A stretch of DNA of 64,000 bases from Jiella soli (GCF_020615385.1 NZ_JAJAVB010000026.1:26816-90815); one strand, 5' to 3'; positions 36,827 through 45,154 are shown, numbered from the stretch's first letter. The notes: a model not told the origin generated them from the sequence alone. Program-made: numbers and translations.

Positions 36827-37113
36827 TCATCCATCATACGAATGAAAAATGAAAAGCCAACCTCTCATATTTCATTGCCCGGACTTCTCATACTTGTTCG
36901 TTAGGCGATTTGCTTAATTTGTGCCCGATAACCTCATTTTTCCGGTTATGCGGTCGATGCTAGAGTCCTTTTTGGCGCCTTGTGAGATAAGTCGAGGCAA
37001 TGGCGGTGAAAGCTGTTGGCTCTGATCTGCCGCTTCTAGATTCATATATTCTCTTAGTTCAAGATTCACCTCTGCCAAGCGGTTGATCCTTAACAAGAAA
37101 TGACCTCCAACTA
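36827..37113. other. AT-rich origin segment upstream of the initiator gene
   Basis: This stretch is visibly richer in A and T than its surroundings. It holds several CTCAT-type partial iteron halves (for example near 36862, 36888 and 36943) and no gene. Its place between the initiator start and the iteron array fits the melting region of an iteron origin and the initiator promoter. Confidence 0.6.
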
Positions 37114-37222
37114 TGAGAAAATCGGGGACTCCGGTGAGGTTTCCGGGGAATTTCGACCGGTTACGATGAGGTTTTCGGGGCGAAAGGTGAGGCTTTCGGG
37201 GGATAAAGTGAGGCTTTCGGGG
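37114..37222 (+). repeat. Main iteron array of the replication origin
   Basis: Five direct copies of a 14-bp unit, consensus TGAGGYTTTCGGGG, start at 37114, 37135, 37167, 37188 and 37209. Four of the five lie in 21-bp steps (two helical turns), with one 32-bp step in the middle. The outer copy at 37114 is the most diverged. This is the expected binding array for the Rep_3 initiator. Confidence 0.88.
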
Positions 37223-37375
37223 AAGAAAGCGGGTCGGTCGCCATCCGGCGGCGGATTCGGGAAGCGTAGCGGGGCAGGGATCCGCCGCGCTCGCGCCGAA
37301 CAGGATTGCTCATGCGGTGTCGGGCTCGAGACGCGGCGTGGTGCGGCCCCGGTCTTCCGGCTCATGCCGAAACCT

Positions 37376-37389
37376 CCCCGAATGTCTCA
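37376..37389 (-). repeat. Outlying iteron overlapping the stop codon of RgpF-like gene 2
   Basis: The minus strand reads TGAGACATTCGGGG. Its first three bases are the TGA stop codon of the RgpF-like gene at 37387-38355. It pairs with the similar reverse copy at 35791-35804. Confidence 0.65.
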
Positions 37390-38355
37390 TAGATGTGGCG
37401 GGCGCGCGGCACTGTGTCGGCCGCCGCCGGCGCCGCGCCGGATCGCTCGACGCAGTCCGGTCGGAAACGCCTGGTAGAGCCGCCGCAGTCCCGGCAGAGC
37501 CAAAGCCCAGCGCGCCAGAAGCGGGGGCTGGCGAAGGAAGGTGCCGTGTTCGTCCGCGCGGGCGCGGGCGCTCATTCGGAGCGCATCAAGCGTTTGCGCC
37601 GGATCCAGCACGCCGACATCGTCCATGGTCAGCACCACCCCGTCCTCAGCCTCTGCGACGAGGGCGAATAGGCGCTCGCAGGCATGCGCTGCGGTCCCGT
37701 CTGCCTGGCCGGCCTCCGGCGCGAAGAGGTCGGTTAGGTCGGTGCCCTCGAACCGGCGCAAGGCGTCACGGCGAAACCAGAACATCGAGCCGGCGCAGAA
37801 TACCGGAGTACGCTGCCGCGCCGCTGGCAGATCAAAGCGAAGGCGCTCGGCGACCTGCCGCATCGGCCTGAGATTGCGCCCGATCCATCGATCGAGCGAC
37901 ACCAGCATGCCGCGGGGGGCGACGATCTTCAGGCGCGTATCGGCCGTCATCGCCGCGATGAGGCGCGCGACCGTGGGCGGATCGGGAAGCAGCGCTCGGG
38001 GCAGTGCGCGGCCCCAGTGCGCGCCCTCCAGCCGGTGGTCGGAGCGCTTGGTGTGAAGCTTGAGGCCGACCGCGAAGTCGATCGGCAGGCGGAGGGCTTC
38101 GAGGAAGGGCAGAATGTCTCGGCCGCGATTGGGACAGGCGAGGATGCGGTGCGACAGGAGGAACGGGCTGTCAGGGATCTTCGGCGCGGCGCCGTCATGC
38201 GGCGTGGTGAGGACGAGGTGGAACGGATGTCTCAGTGCATGGGAAATGACGTCCGCAAGCTCCGCCCAGACATCTTCGTAATAGACATGGACGAAGACGG
38301 CGACCGGCGCGGAAGATAGCGCGGCGGGGGCGGGCGATCCGTCGAGACTGGCCAT
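37387..38355 (-). CDS. RgpF-like (rhamnan synthesis protein F) protein 2
   Basis: This 322-residue paralogue of the protein at 32156-33034 has V-A-V-F-V-H-V-Y-Y-E-D-V-W, N-R-G-R-D-I-L-P-F-L, K-L-H-T-K-R-S and F-C-A-G-S-M-F-W-F-R. The ATG at 38355 was chosen for its AGAGAGGA upstream and because it gives an N-terminus of the expected length; the open frame begins 129 bases earlier. The two RgpF-like genes lie either side of the replicon in opposite orientations. The C-terminal tail is rich in arginine and glycine. Confidence 0.87.
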   Translation of the reverse strand: MASLDGSPAPAALSSAPVAVFVHVYYEDVWAELADVISHALRHPFHLVLTTPHDGAAPKIPDSPFLLSHRILACPNRGRDILPFLEALRLPIDFAVGLKLHTKRSDHRLEGAHWGRALPRALLPDPPTVARLIAAMTADTRLKIVAPRGMLVSLDRWIGRNLRPMRQVAERLRFDLPAARQRTPVFCAGSMFWFRRDALRRFEGTDLTDLFAPEAGQADGTAAHACERLFALVAEAEDGVVLTMDDVGVLDPAQTLDALRMSARARADEHGTFLRQPPLLARWALALPGLRRLYQAFPTGLRRAIRRGAGGGRHSAARPPHL

Positions 38356-38557
38356 CGGCGGCGGTTCCTCTCTGGGGTCATAGCGGCCACTCGTCGCTGC
38401 GGGCGGCGCGCAGCGCGTCCTCAGCCGTTGCGCCAGGCAAAGGCAGACGCTGCATCCCTTGCACAAGCCAGTCATTCCGGCCACAGCGCGACTGTTTGTC
38501 CCGCCGGGCGCGCCGGTGTATGAGGTCCGCGAGCCGGGATCTGTCTTTAGGGTTTAA

Positions 38558-39250
38558 ATGATGCAGAACGTCGCACGGATTTTCGTCGGATTCGACAGCA
38601 AGGAAGTGATTGCCTACCACGTGCTCGCGCAGAGCATTCTCGAGCGCGCGACCATGCCGGTGGCCTTCATACCGATCGCCCTGCCGACCCTCGAAGGCCT
38701 GTTTACCCGTGAGCGCAATCAGCTGCAATCGACCGAATTCTCCTTCTCGCGCTTCCTGACCCCCTATCTCAGCGACTTTTCCGGCTGGAGCCTGTTCATG
38801 GACTGCGACATGCTCATGCGCGCCGACATCGCTGAGCTTTGGGCGCTGCGCGACGAGCGTTACGCGGTGCAGGTCGTCAAGCACGACTACACGCCGAAGA
38901 TCGAGACCAAGTTCCTCGGGCAGACCCAGACCAAGTACGAAAAGAAGAACTGGTCGAGCGTCATCCTGTTCAACAATGCCGAATGCCGGGCCCTGACGCC
39001 GGACTATGTCAATTCGGCCACCGGGCTCGAGCTGCACCAGTTCAAATGGCTTGGGGACGACGGACGGATCGGGGAGATCCCGGCGGCCTGGAACTGGCTC
39101 GTCAACGAATACGACCACGATCCGGAAGCCAAGAATGTCCATTTCACCGATGGCGGTCCGTATTTCACTGAATATCGCGACGACGATTATGCAGAAGAAT
39201 GGTTTGCCGCGCGCGAGCGTACGCTGTTCGTTCAGCAGCGCGAGAGCTGA
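38558..39250 (+). CDS. GT8-like glycosyltransferase
   Basis: The 230-residue protein starts I-F-V-G-F-D-S-K-E and has a D-C-D metal-binding motif at residues 82-84 (L-F-M-D-C-D-M-L). It also has a V-K-H-D-Y segment, N-W-S-S-V-I-L-F-N-N, and a W-N-W-L-V-N-E-Y region, as in small GT-A transferases related to GT8 found in rhizobial surface-glycan loci. It is transcribed away from RgpF-like gene 2; the intervening 200 bp should contain the promoters. Confidence 0.82.
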   Translation: MMQNVARIFVGFDSKEVIAYHVLAQSILERATMPVAFIPIALPTLEGLFTRERNQLQSTEFSFSRFLTPYLSDFSGWSLFMDCDMLMRADIAELWALRDERYAVQVVKHDYTPKIETKFLGQTQTKYEKKNWSSVILFNNAECRALTPDYVNSATGLELHQFKWLGDDGRIGEIPAAWNWLVNEYDHDPEAKNVHFTDGGPYFTEYRDDDYAEEWFAARERTLFVQQRES

Positions 39251-39344
39251 ACGTGAATCCATTAGAGATGAATGAGGTCAGCTGATACCGATTCCAAAAG
39301 CGATTTGGCCTCGAGTGATGCCAGATTCAAAAGGAAATGCGCTG

Positions 39345-39360
39345 ATCATCCTATGATGAT
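39345..39360. promoter_or_regulatory. Interrupted palindrome upstream of the methyltransferase gene
   Basis: ATCATC-CTAT-GATGAT forms a 6-bp palindrome with a 4-base centre. Its core NCATCCTAYGATGN is shared with the larger palindrome at 40450-40469 on the other side of the methyltransferase gene. A regulator site is possible; function is inference. Confidence 0.35.
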
Positions 39361-39529
39361 TATGCTTATAGCACGGTATGTCTCTAGGTCATCGGATGAA
39401 GACGATCTAATGGCAAGGCGCTGCTTGCGGGGATCAATGTCAGATGACTGATATATTCATCAAGTCCGATGAAAAAGACGTCGGACTTGATGTTGGATTA
39501 TTATTTTGTTGAGGCGAATTTCGTTCCGA

Positions 39530-40405
39530 ATGCGGAATTTTCTGCGGCAGAAGCTCCGCTGGAAACCCGTGCTCCCGCCAGCCTCACAAACGCAAGACGT
39601 GGCTTCAACCGCGGAAGCTCCTCGGGCTCAGCGCCTAACGGACGAAGAGCGGGCGGCGCGATGGAGCCGCCGCGATCCCGGGAGTCCTGCCAATGTGGCG
39701 TTGATGCAGGATCTCACGCTTTCCGAGCGGGAGGAGTTCGCCCGCAAGTTCAAGACGATGGTCCTCTATTTCGGGGACGAGGTGCCGGCGGCCCAGGCGG
39801 CCGAGGAGGAGGCAGCACTCCGCGCGCTTCCGAGAGGCTACGATCTCGGCGAGCTGAACGGTCTCAATATCGGCTGCGGCAACCGCACGATCCATCCGGC
39901 GATCGTGCCCGTCGACATCATGCGCAAGCCGCCGGCGGACCAGATCGCAGGCTCCCATCCCCATCTGTCGGAAAACGCCCTCCTGTCGGCGCCGGACGAC
40001 CTGCCGTTCAAGGAGGGGAGTCTGGACTACATCGTCGCCCTGCACATGCTGGAGCATATCGGCGATCCGGTGTCGCTGGTGCGCTACTGGCTGTCACTTC
40101 TGAAGCCGGGTGGCGGTCTCGGCATCGTCTTGCCGGACTGGCACTACACCTGGGACGCGCGGTTCGACCGAAACACGCTCGGCCACAAATGGAACTGCAC
40201 GCCGGCCCTGGTGAGGCAGCTCTACGAAGAGCACTGGCGCGACTTGGCAGAGCTCGAACATCTGGACACGTATCCCTACAGGATCTCGTTCGATTTCGTC
40301 CTGCGCAAGCACGGCACATTCGTGCCATTCCGGCTTCCGGATGCGAGCACCTTCAAGTCCGGCTTTCAGCTCGAAAAGGAGGGCCGCTTCCTCCACGGAG
40401 AATGA
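39530..40405 (+). CDS. SAM-dependent methyltransferase, class I
   Basis: Motif I is L-N-I-G-C-G-N-R, with P-V-D-I at motif II. The L-P-F-K-E-G-S-L-D-Y-I-V-A-L-H-M-L-E-H-I-G-D-P segment and L-L-K-P-G-G complete a Methyltransf_11 pattern. The ATG at 39530 gives 291 residues; a TTG 24 bases upstream is also open, and neither has a strong ribosome site. A glycan substrate is likely from context. About 250 bp of AT-richer DNA without a gene precede it. Confidence 0.82.
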   Translation: MRNFLRQKLRWKPVLPPASQTQDVASTAEAPRAQRLTDEERAARWSRRDPGSPANVALMQDLTLSEREEFARKFKTMVLYFGDEVPAAQAAEEEAALRALPRGYDLGELNGLNIGCGNRTIHPAIVPVDIMRKPPADQIAGSHPHLSENALLSAPDDLPFKEGSLDYIVALHMLEHIGDPVSLVRYWLSLLKPGGGLGIVLPDWHYTWDARFDRNTLGHKWNCTPALVRQLYEEHWRDLAELEHLDTYPYRISFDFVLRKHGTFVPFRLPDASTFKSGFQLEKEGRFLHGE

Positions 40406-40449
40406 CTGTCATAAACGTCCGATGCGACGGGAGCCGTAGTTCAGCTAAG

Positions 40450-40469
40450 ATGACATCCTACGATGTCAT
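40450..40469. promoter_or_regulatory. 20-bp interrupted palindrome between convergent genes
   Basis: ATGACATC-CTAC-GATGTCAT has perfect 8-bp arms. It lies between the convergent methyltransferase and isomerase genes and is related to the palindrome at 39345-39360. There is no T-run, so it does not look like a terminator. Confidence 0.4.
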
Positions 40470-40548
40470 GGCAACAGCTGGCACAGCTTTTGATGCGCGG
40501 AAGCGCGCCGCGAATTTAGTAGGTTCGGAGGATGTCCATCCCGGACAT

Positions 40549-41544
40549 TTAAGCGACTCCGATCCGCAGAAGATCGTGCAGCCTGACAATGCCGACGGGG
40601 CGCTTGTCGCGGACCACGACGAGGGCAGTGATGCTTAGGCTGTTGATAAGATCGAGCGCCTTCATCGCCAGCGTTTCCGGCTCGATCGTCTTCGGATCGC
40701 GGCTCATGACCTCGTCGACGCTTCTGGCCATGAGGTCGTTGCGCAGATTACGGCGCAGGTCGCCGTCAGTAACGATGCCGATGAGGTGGTCGTTATGATC
40801 GACGACGGCGACGCAGCCGAAGCCTTTGCGCGTCATGATCAGGATCGCCTCGGACATCGTGGTGCCGCTCGAGACGACCGGCAACTCCTTACCGGTATGC
40901 ATGATATCGCCGATATGGGTGAGGCTCGCGCCGAGCTGGCCGCCAGGATGAAAGATGCGAAAGTCGCCGGGGGTGAAGCCGCGGCGCTCAAGAAGCGCAA
41001 CCGCCAGAGCGTCGCCCAGCGCGACCTGAAGCGTGGTCGAGGTCGTGGGGGCAAGGCCGTGCGGGCAGGCTTCGGCGACGCGCGGGAGGATCAGCCGCTC
41101 GTCCGCCTCGCGCGCTAAGGTCGAGTCCGGGCGCGACGTGACGGCGACCAGCGGAATGCGGAAGCGCCGAGAATAGGCAACGATCCCCTTGAGCTCGGCG
41201 GTTTCGCCTGACCAGGACATGGCGAGAATGGCGTCATCGCGGCCAATCATGCCGAGATCGCCATGGTTGGCTTCGGAAGGATGGACGAAGAAGGCGGGCG
41301 TCCCGGTTGAGGCAAAGGTCGCCGCGATCTTCGTCCCGATGTGGCCGCTCTTCCCGACACCGGTCACGATGATACGGCCTTTGACGGCGGCGATCAGGTC
41401 AAGCGCCCGATCGAAGGAAGCCGCCATGTCCGTTTTGAGGGACGCCGCCAGCGCTTTTAGTCCATCCGCTTCGGTCTCGATGGTACGAACCGCCGAAAGT
41501 GATCCCTCGCTCGAGGTCAGGTTCACACGCTCGACCGTTCGCAT
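40549..41544 (-). CDS. kdsD: Arabinose-5-phosphate isomerase, KpsF/GutQ/KdsD family
   Basis: The enzyme converts ribulose-5-phosphate to arabinose-5-phosphate, the precursor of Kdo for lipid A core or capsule linkers. The SIS domain carries T-G-V-G-K-S-G-H-I-G at 61-70, E-A-N-H-G-D-L-G-M-I near 91-100 and P-T-T-S-T-T at 166-171. A tandem CBS pair (about 208-331) includes the conserved F-H-P-G-G-Q-L-G lead-in. The length of 331 is normal. A plasmid-borne copy in a glycan locus recalls KpsF of Kdo-linked capsules. Confidence 0.93.
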   Translation of the reverse strand: MRTVERVNLTSSEGSLSAVRTIETEADGLKALAASLKTDMAASFDRALDLIAAVKGRIIVTGVGKSGHIGTKIAATFASTGTPAFFVHPSEANHGDLGMIGRDDAILAMSWSGETAELKGIVAYSRRFRIPLVAVTSRPDSTLAREADERLILPRVAEACPHGLAPTTSTTLQVALGDALAVALLERRGFTPGDFRIFHPGGQLGASLTHIGDIMHTGKELPVVSSGTTMSEAILIMTRKGFGCVAVVDHNDHLIGIVTDGDLRRNLRNDLMARSVDEVMSRDPKTIEPETLAMKALDLINSLSITALVVVRDKRPVGIVRLHDLLRIGVA

Positions 41545-41809
41545 CGCACTTCCTCATCTTTGTTTAGGGCGATGTCCGGTTTGTCGCGCAGCGCCCATGC
41601 TTCGCAACTGCTAAGCTGCCTTCTCCGACCGAAACATGACCGACACGTCGATACAGCTTGATGCCGTTGCACTGGCTTAAATTTGCTTGAGGTTGTAGCT
41701 GATTAGCAACAGTCCGCCCTTGATCATCCCGTCGCCGATTTTGCGCGAGAGCGCAGGGTATCGGATGAAGTCTTCGCGGTAGATGTGGGATTTCAGCGTG
41801 ACGGAAGTT
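41545..41809. other. Intergenic stretch, possible decayed open frame
   Basis: No supported gene. A minus-strand frame ending at 41677 finishes in hydrophobic residues (L-L-L-I-S-Y-N-L-K-Q-I) faintly like some transposase C-termini, but this is too short to call. Confidence 0.25.
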
Positions 41810-42100
41810 TTAGCGTCGAGGCCTGCCCCAGTCTGAACAGCGTGACTCCGTCGGCGGCGCGTCAACCGCCGCCGTCTCAAGCCAGCTGTCCGACGGAGGG
41901 TCGTCGTCGCGATATAGGTCTGCGGCCGCCATAGCTTTGAAGCGACGCAATGAGAACGTGACCTTCACGCCCTTGCCCGTGTCATCGATAAATTGGCCGT
42001 CTGAGGTCCAGAGCTCGATCTTGACCTCGTCTCCGCTCCGGATGCCGGCGCAGGCGAGGTTGATGCCTAGCTCTTCAATGACAGACTGTATCAGCTCCAC
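41810..42100 (-). CDS. Small hypothetical protein (96 aa)
   Basis: The GTG near 42100 is preceded by a very strong AGGAGG site, which selects it over a TTG about 51 bases upstream. The product begins V-E-L-I-Q-S-V-I-E-E-L-G-I-N-L, continues with a beta-like D-E-V-K-I-E-L-W-T-S-D-G segment and ends in a polar tail. I do not recognise a family. The strong ribosome site is the best evidence that it is real. Confidence 0.5.
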   Translation of the reverse strand: MELIQSVIEELGINLACAGIRSGDEVKIELWTSDGQFIDDTGKGVKVTFSLRRFKAMAAADLYRDDDPPSDSWLETAAVDAPPTESRCSDWGRPRR

Positions 42101-42254
42101 GATGACCTCCTGTTTTGGAAGGAGGATTCGGCTTTTACAAATCACTTTCAAGCCGCAACATGTAACGGCGGCAACATACCCTTAAGACGTTCCGGAGAAA
42201 CATCTCGTGCCGGAGTGCCGTCAAGAGCACGCGGTATCGTGCACGCAGCGGAAC

Positions 42255-42290
42255 CCTCGCGACGGCCTACTGTCCCTGGCCGTCGCGAGG
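42255..42290. repeat. Perfect 13-bp stem hairpin
   Basis: CCTCGCGACGGCC and its complement flank a 10-base loop. No T-run follows on either strand. It could be a terminator needing other factors, an RNA element or a protein-binding site. Confidence 0.45.
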
Positions 42291-42420
42291 ATACGCAACC
42301 GCATCTTGGCTGTGACCATGTCCGACGCCTGATCGAATGCACACAAATCCAGAAGTATTGAATAAATAATTAGACTTAATATTATCCGTCTGTAAAAATC
42401 TCGCAGAGACACTTCTTCCT

Positions 42421-42588
42421 ATGAGTAAGTCTCTCGTTGCTTTTTTGGTTTCGCTTGCGCTGATCATTGACAGCTATAGCTTTGATGGTCGTCTGCGCCA
42501 CGTAGTTGTGCGACAAGCCAATGAAGCCTTTCAAGTTATGCGATACGAAGTTCGGAAGTGGGCGGATCTTTTTCGCTTGTCACGGTGA
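42421..42588 (+). CDS. Small membrane-anchored or secreted protein (55 aa)
   Basis: The frame encodes M-S-K-S-L-V-A-F-L-V-S-L-A-L-I-I-D, an obvious N-terminal signal or membrane segment, followed by an amphipathic charged helix ending in W-A-D-L-F-R-L-S-R. Similar short proteins occur in rhizobia. The ribosome site is weak (GCAGAGA about 14 bases upstream). Function is unknown. Confidence 0.5.
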   Translation: MSKSLVAFLVSLALIIDSYSFDGRLRHVVVRQANEAFQVMRYEVRKWADLFRLSR

Positions 42589-42923
42589 CAGCTTCCACGC
42601 TGCGGTCGGAGAGAAGGCGGCGTCAGTCGAACAGCACCTTTACCGTTGCTGTTCCGCCCGGCGACCGTCTGCGTTGTATTGTGCGTCTGCTCGATTGTGG
42701 GCCTGCCGTCGAGCATGATAGCGAGGAGCGCTGGCCAGAGCCAGAACGGGGTCGGCATTGTGCCGGAACCGACACCGTGTGGCTCCTCAGCGACGAGAAC
42801 CAAGCGAAAGGCGCGCCGTGGCGTTGGCGGTCCCCTGCGGCAAGTCGATGCATAGCGGGTTCTCGCCCGTCGATCCCTCGTCAAGCAGCAGGCTTTTTTC
42901 GTGTTTGCGCTTATATCTTCCGG

Positions 42924-43043
42924 ATGTTGTTCGGTCGGCCCCCGCCACAAGAGGACGAAGACGCCGTCTGGATCGGGTTGGTGGTGTGCGTCGTCGTGAT
43001 CGTGGTGCTTTTGGTCATATTTCTCGCGGCGACATTCGGCTGA
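42924..43043 (+). CDS. Possible single-pass micro-protein (39 aa)
   Basis: The frame encodes a short polar start with P-P-P-Q-E-D-E-D, then a strong transmembrane stretch (W-I-G-L-V-V-C-V-V-V-I-V-V) up to the end. No good ribosome site is seen, and the same frame is open far upstream. It is listed because the hydrophobic tail is unlikely to be chance. Confidence 0.3.
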   Translation: MLFGRPPPQEDEDAVWIGLVVCVVVIVVLLVIFLAATFG

Positions 43044-43055
43044 TGAACCCTGCGA

Positions 43056-43262
43056 CTATGACCAGCACCACGAGGCCCGCGACGAGCTTTCACCAGATGT
43101 GTAGCCTTCGATCCATAGCTGATGGTTTGGCGAGCCACGAGGATAGGGATTAGTGGCGAGCGTGTCGTTTTCACGGCGCGCGGCTCGCCCTTCCAGCCAC
43201 ACCTGACGCTCGCGCCAGGCAGAAGCGATGTCAGCAGTCAGATTCCTGCTCTCGATTTCCAC
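43056..43262 (-). CDS. Ribosome modulation factor-like small protein (68 aa)
   Basis: The GTG start is preceded by GAGGGAGGG. The product has a helical A-W-R-E-R-Q-V-W-L-E-G-R-A-A segment and then N-P-Y-P-R-G-S-P-N-H-Q-L-W-I-E-G-Y. This resembles the C-P-Y ... W-x-x-G-W core of ribosome modulation factor and its alphaproteobacterial relatives. RMF proteins hibernate ribosomes as 100S dimers in stationary phase; whether this plasmid copy does so is inference. Confidence 0.6.
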   Translation of the reverse strand: MEIESRNLTADIASAWRERQVWLEGRAARRENDTLATNPYPRGSPNHQLWIEGYTSGESSSRASWCWS

Positions 43263-43650
43263 TTGAGTCCCTCCCTCTGCAATCGCTGGCGGTGAGATCT
43301 ACTGCGACATTCCGATTCAGTCTTTAAAAGAATTCATATCGCGCGCAACCGTTCAGCTTCGCGAAAGGCTGTCTACCTGCTGAAAGGCCAGCGGAGATCA
43401 CTTTTTGCTTAAGCGTGTGCGGATAGCTAATCATATCATTCATGAAGTACGTGATCCGTAACCACGTCGTCATAGAAGGTGAGGTCAGCAAGACGGCTTC
43501 TGGCGCATCATTTACCAGAACGCTCCGAGGCAGTGGACATTGGTCATATTTGCATACTGCAAGCGAGGTGATGGATCGGGGCGCAGGGTCTGCTAACCCT
43601 TTGGCATCAAATGCACCGTAGATTTTCACCGGTGCACAAGGTGAGGCGGC
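43263..43650. other. Intergenic region, nothing certain
   Basis: A 101-codon minus-strand frame (43324-43629) with a GTG start was considered, but its composition and lack of a ribosome site argue against it. The region probably holds the promoter of the diguanylate cyclase gene. Confidence 0.4.
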
Positions 43651-45078
43651 ATGGATATTCGGGTCACGCGGTTGACGGCCGCATTTTTCCTGCCGGTTCT
43701 CGGCTTGCTGATGCTAACCGGTACCTTCGTCGCCTTTACCGCCTATTGGTCGGCCGGGGAGACGGATGCCGAGTCCGTCCAGCGGGAAACCGTTCTGGTT
43801 AGACGACTGCTCGATCAGCGGATCGCCGACGTGACGAGGAACCAGCAGACTTCCACCACATGGGACGACGCCGTTAATGAGGTGCGCGACGCACAAGATC
43901 CAGATTGGCTCGATGCAAATCTCGGCATCTGGATGCACGTCTATTTCGGCATCGACCGGGTCTTCATCCTGAATGGTGAAGACCGTTCTATCTACGCGAT
44001 GATCGGCGGCAGCCGGTCGCGGCCGGATTCCTATTTCTCGCATGCCGGTTTGCTGGATCCGATCGTGACGCAGCTCCGGCAACTCAGGAAGGCTGCAGCT
44101 TCTCTCGATGATGCGCCGACGTTCGTCAGGCGTTACGTCCTTTTGGAAAATCGACCGGCCGTAGTGAGCGCCGCGGCTATCCTCTCGGACACAGGCAACA
44201 TCTTGCAGGTGGCGGGCGAGGAACCGGTGCATCTGGCCGTCGAATTTCTGGACGGTCCCTTCCTGGCAAAGCTGGCGGCGGACTTCCTGATCCAAAAGCC
44301 GCGGTTCTCCTGGACGGGCCGGATTGGGGGCCATGAGGCGGCGTTTCCTCTGGCGGCCAATGGTGCCGATCTCGGCTATCTCGTCTGGACGGTTCAGCAG
44401 CCTGGCACGAAAGTCTTCGATCGGATGATGCCGATCCTGGTCGCGGCCGGGATGGTGATTTTGATGCTTGCCGGGCTTCTCCTGTTCCGGCTCTATCGCA
44501 CCACAAGCAAGCTCGTCAGCTCGCAAAGGCAGATCGAGTACATGGCGCACCATGATCCGCTGACTGGGCTTGCCAACCGCTTTGCCTTTGAGAACCGTCT
44601 GGAAGATCGCATCCGGGAATTCGAGCAGACGAGGCGAAGCTTCGCGGTGCTCTATCTCGACCTCGACCGGTTCAAGGACGTCAACGACACCCTCGGTCAT
44701 CAGGCGGGTGACGAGCTTATCCGACAGGTGGCTGCGAGGCTGGTTACGCTGGTCCGGCAGGAGGACATGGTCGCGCGCCTGGGCGGCGATGAGTTTGCCG
44801 TCCTGCGGGACTTCGCCGCGGACCGCACCGAGATCGAGATCCTCTCACGGTGCATCGTTGAGGCTATCCAGAACCCCTTCGAAGTGGCCCAACAGCAGGT
44901 GTTCATCGGCATTTCAATCGGTGTCGCTATCGCCTTCCAGGACACGCTGACGCAGCTGGACCTCGTCCGCCGGGCAGACGTGGCGCTCTACCGGGTCAAG
45001 AATTCCGGCCGCGGCGGCTACGCGATCTTTGAAGAACGTACCGAGCGACCGACGCCGCATAGGCTGGCGCCTGCATAG
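43651..45078 (+). CDS. CHASE4-GGDEF diguanylate cyclase
   Basis: Two transmembrane helices (about 8-32 and 260-280) bracket a periplasmic CHASE4-like sensor domain. The cytosolic GGDEF domain has the intact active-site motif at residues 378-382 and D-L-D-R-F-K-D-V-N-D-T-L-G-H near 337-350. An inhibitory I-site R-Q-E-D lies exactly five residues before it (369-372). The enzyme should make cyclic di-GMP with product feedback, which usually promotes sessile growth and matrix production and so fits the glycan and RTX genes on the same element. There is no EAL domain. Confidence 0.92.
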   Translation: MDIRVTRLTAAFFLPVLGLLMLTGTFVAFTAYWSAGETDAESVQRETVLVRRLLDQRIADVTRNQQTSTTWDDAVNEVRDAQDPDWLDANLGIWMHVYFGIDRVFILNGEDRSIYAMIGGSRSRPDSYFSHAGLLDPIVTQLRQLRKAAASLDDAPTFVRRYVLLENRPAVVSAAAILSDTGNILQVAGEEPVHLAVEFLDGPFLAKLAADFLIQKPRFSWTGRIGGHEAAFPLAANGADLGYLVWTVQQPGTKVFDRMMPILVAAGMVILMLAGLLLFRLYRTTSKLVSSQRQIEYMAHHDPLTGLANRFAFENRLEDRIREFEQTRRSFAVLYLDLDRFKDVNDTLGHQAGDELIRQVAARLVTLVRQEDMVARLGGDEFAVLRDFAADRTEIEILSRCIVEAIQNPFEVAQQQVFIGISIGVAIAFQDTLTQLDLVRRADVALYRVKNSGRGGYAIFEERTERPTPHRLAPA

Positions 45079-45154
45079 GAGAACCGATGCAGATGTAGGG
45101 TTGATGCGCCCGACGGACTGCACGGTCAGGCTGACAGGCTTGAATTAGCGCACC

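Noticed and set aside
36827..37113. Search for DnaA boxes and partition sites in the origin
   Set aside because: No close match to the DnaA box consensus and no parAB-like genes were seen, so none was annotated.
41677..41880. Possible transposase C-terminus
   Set aside because: The likeness rests on about a dozen residues and there are no repeats or further transposase segments.
43324..43629. 101-codon minus-strand frame before the diguanylate cyclase gene
   Set aside because: GTG start without a ribosome site, no recognisable motif, and composition unlike the neighbouring genes.
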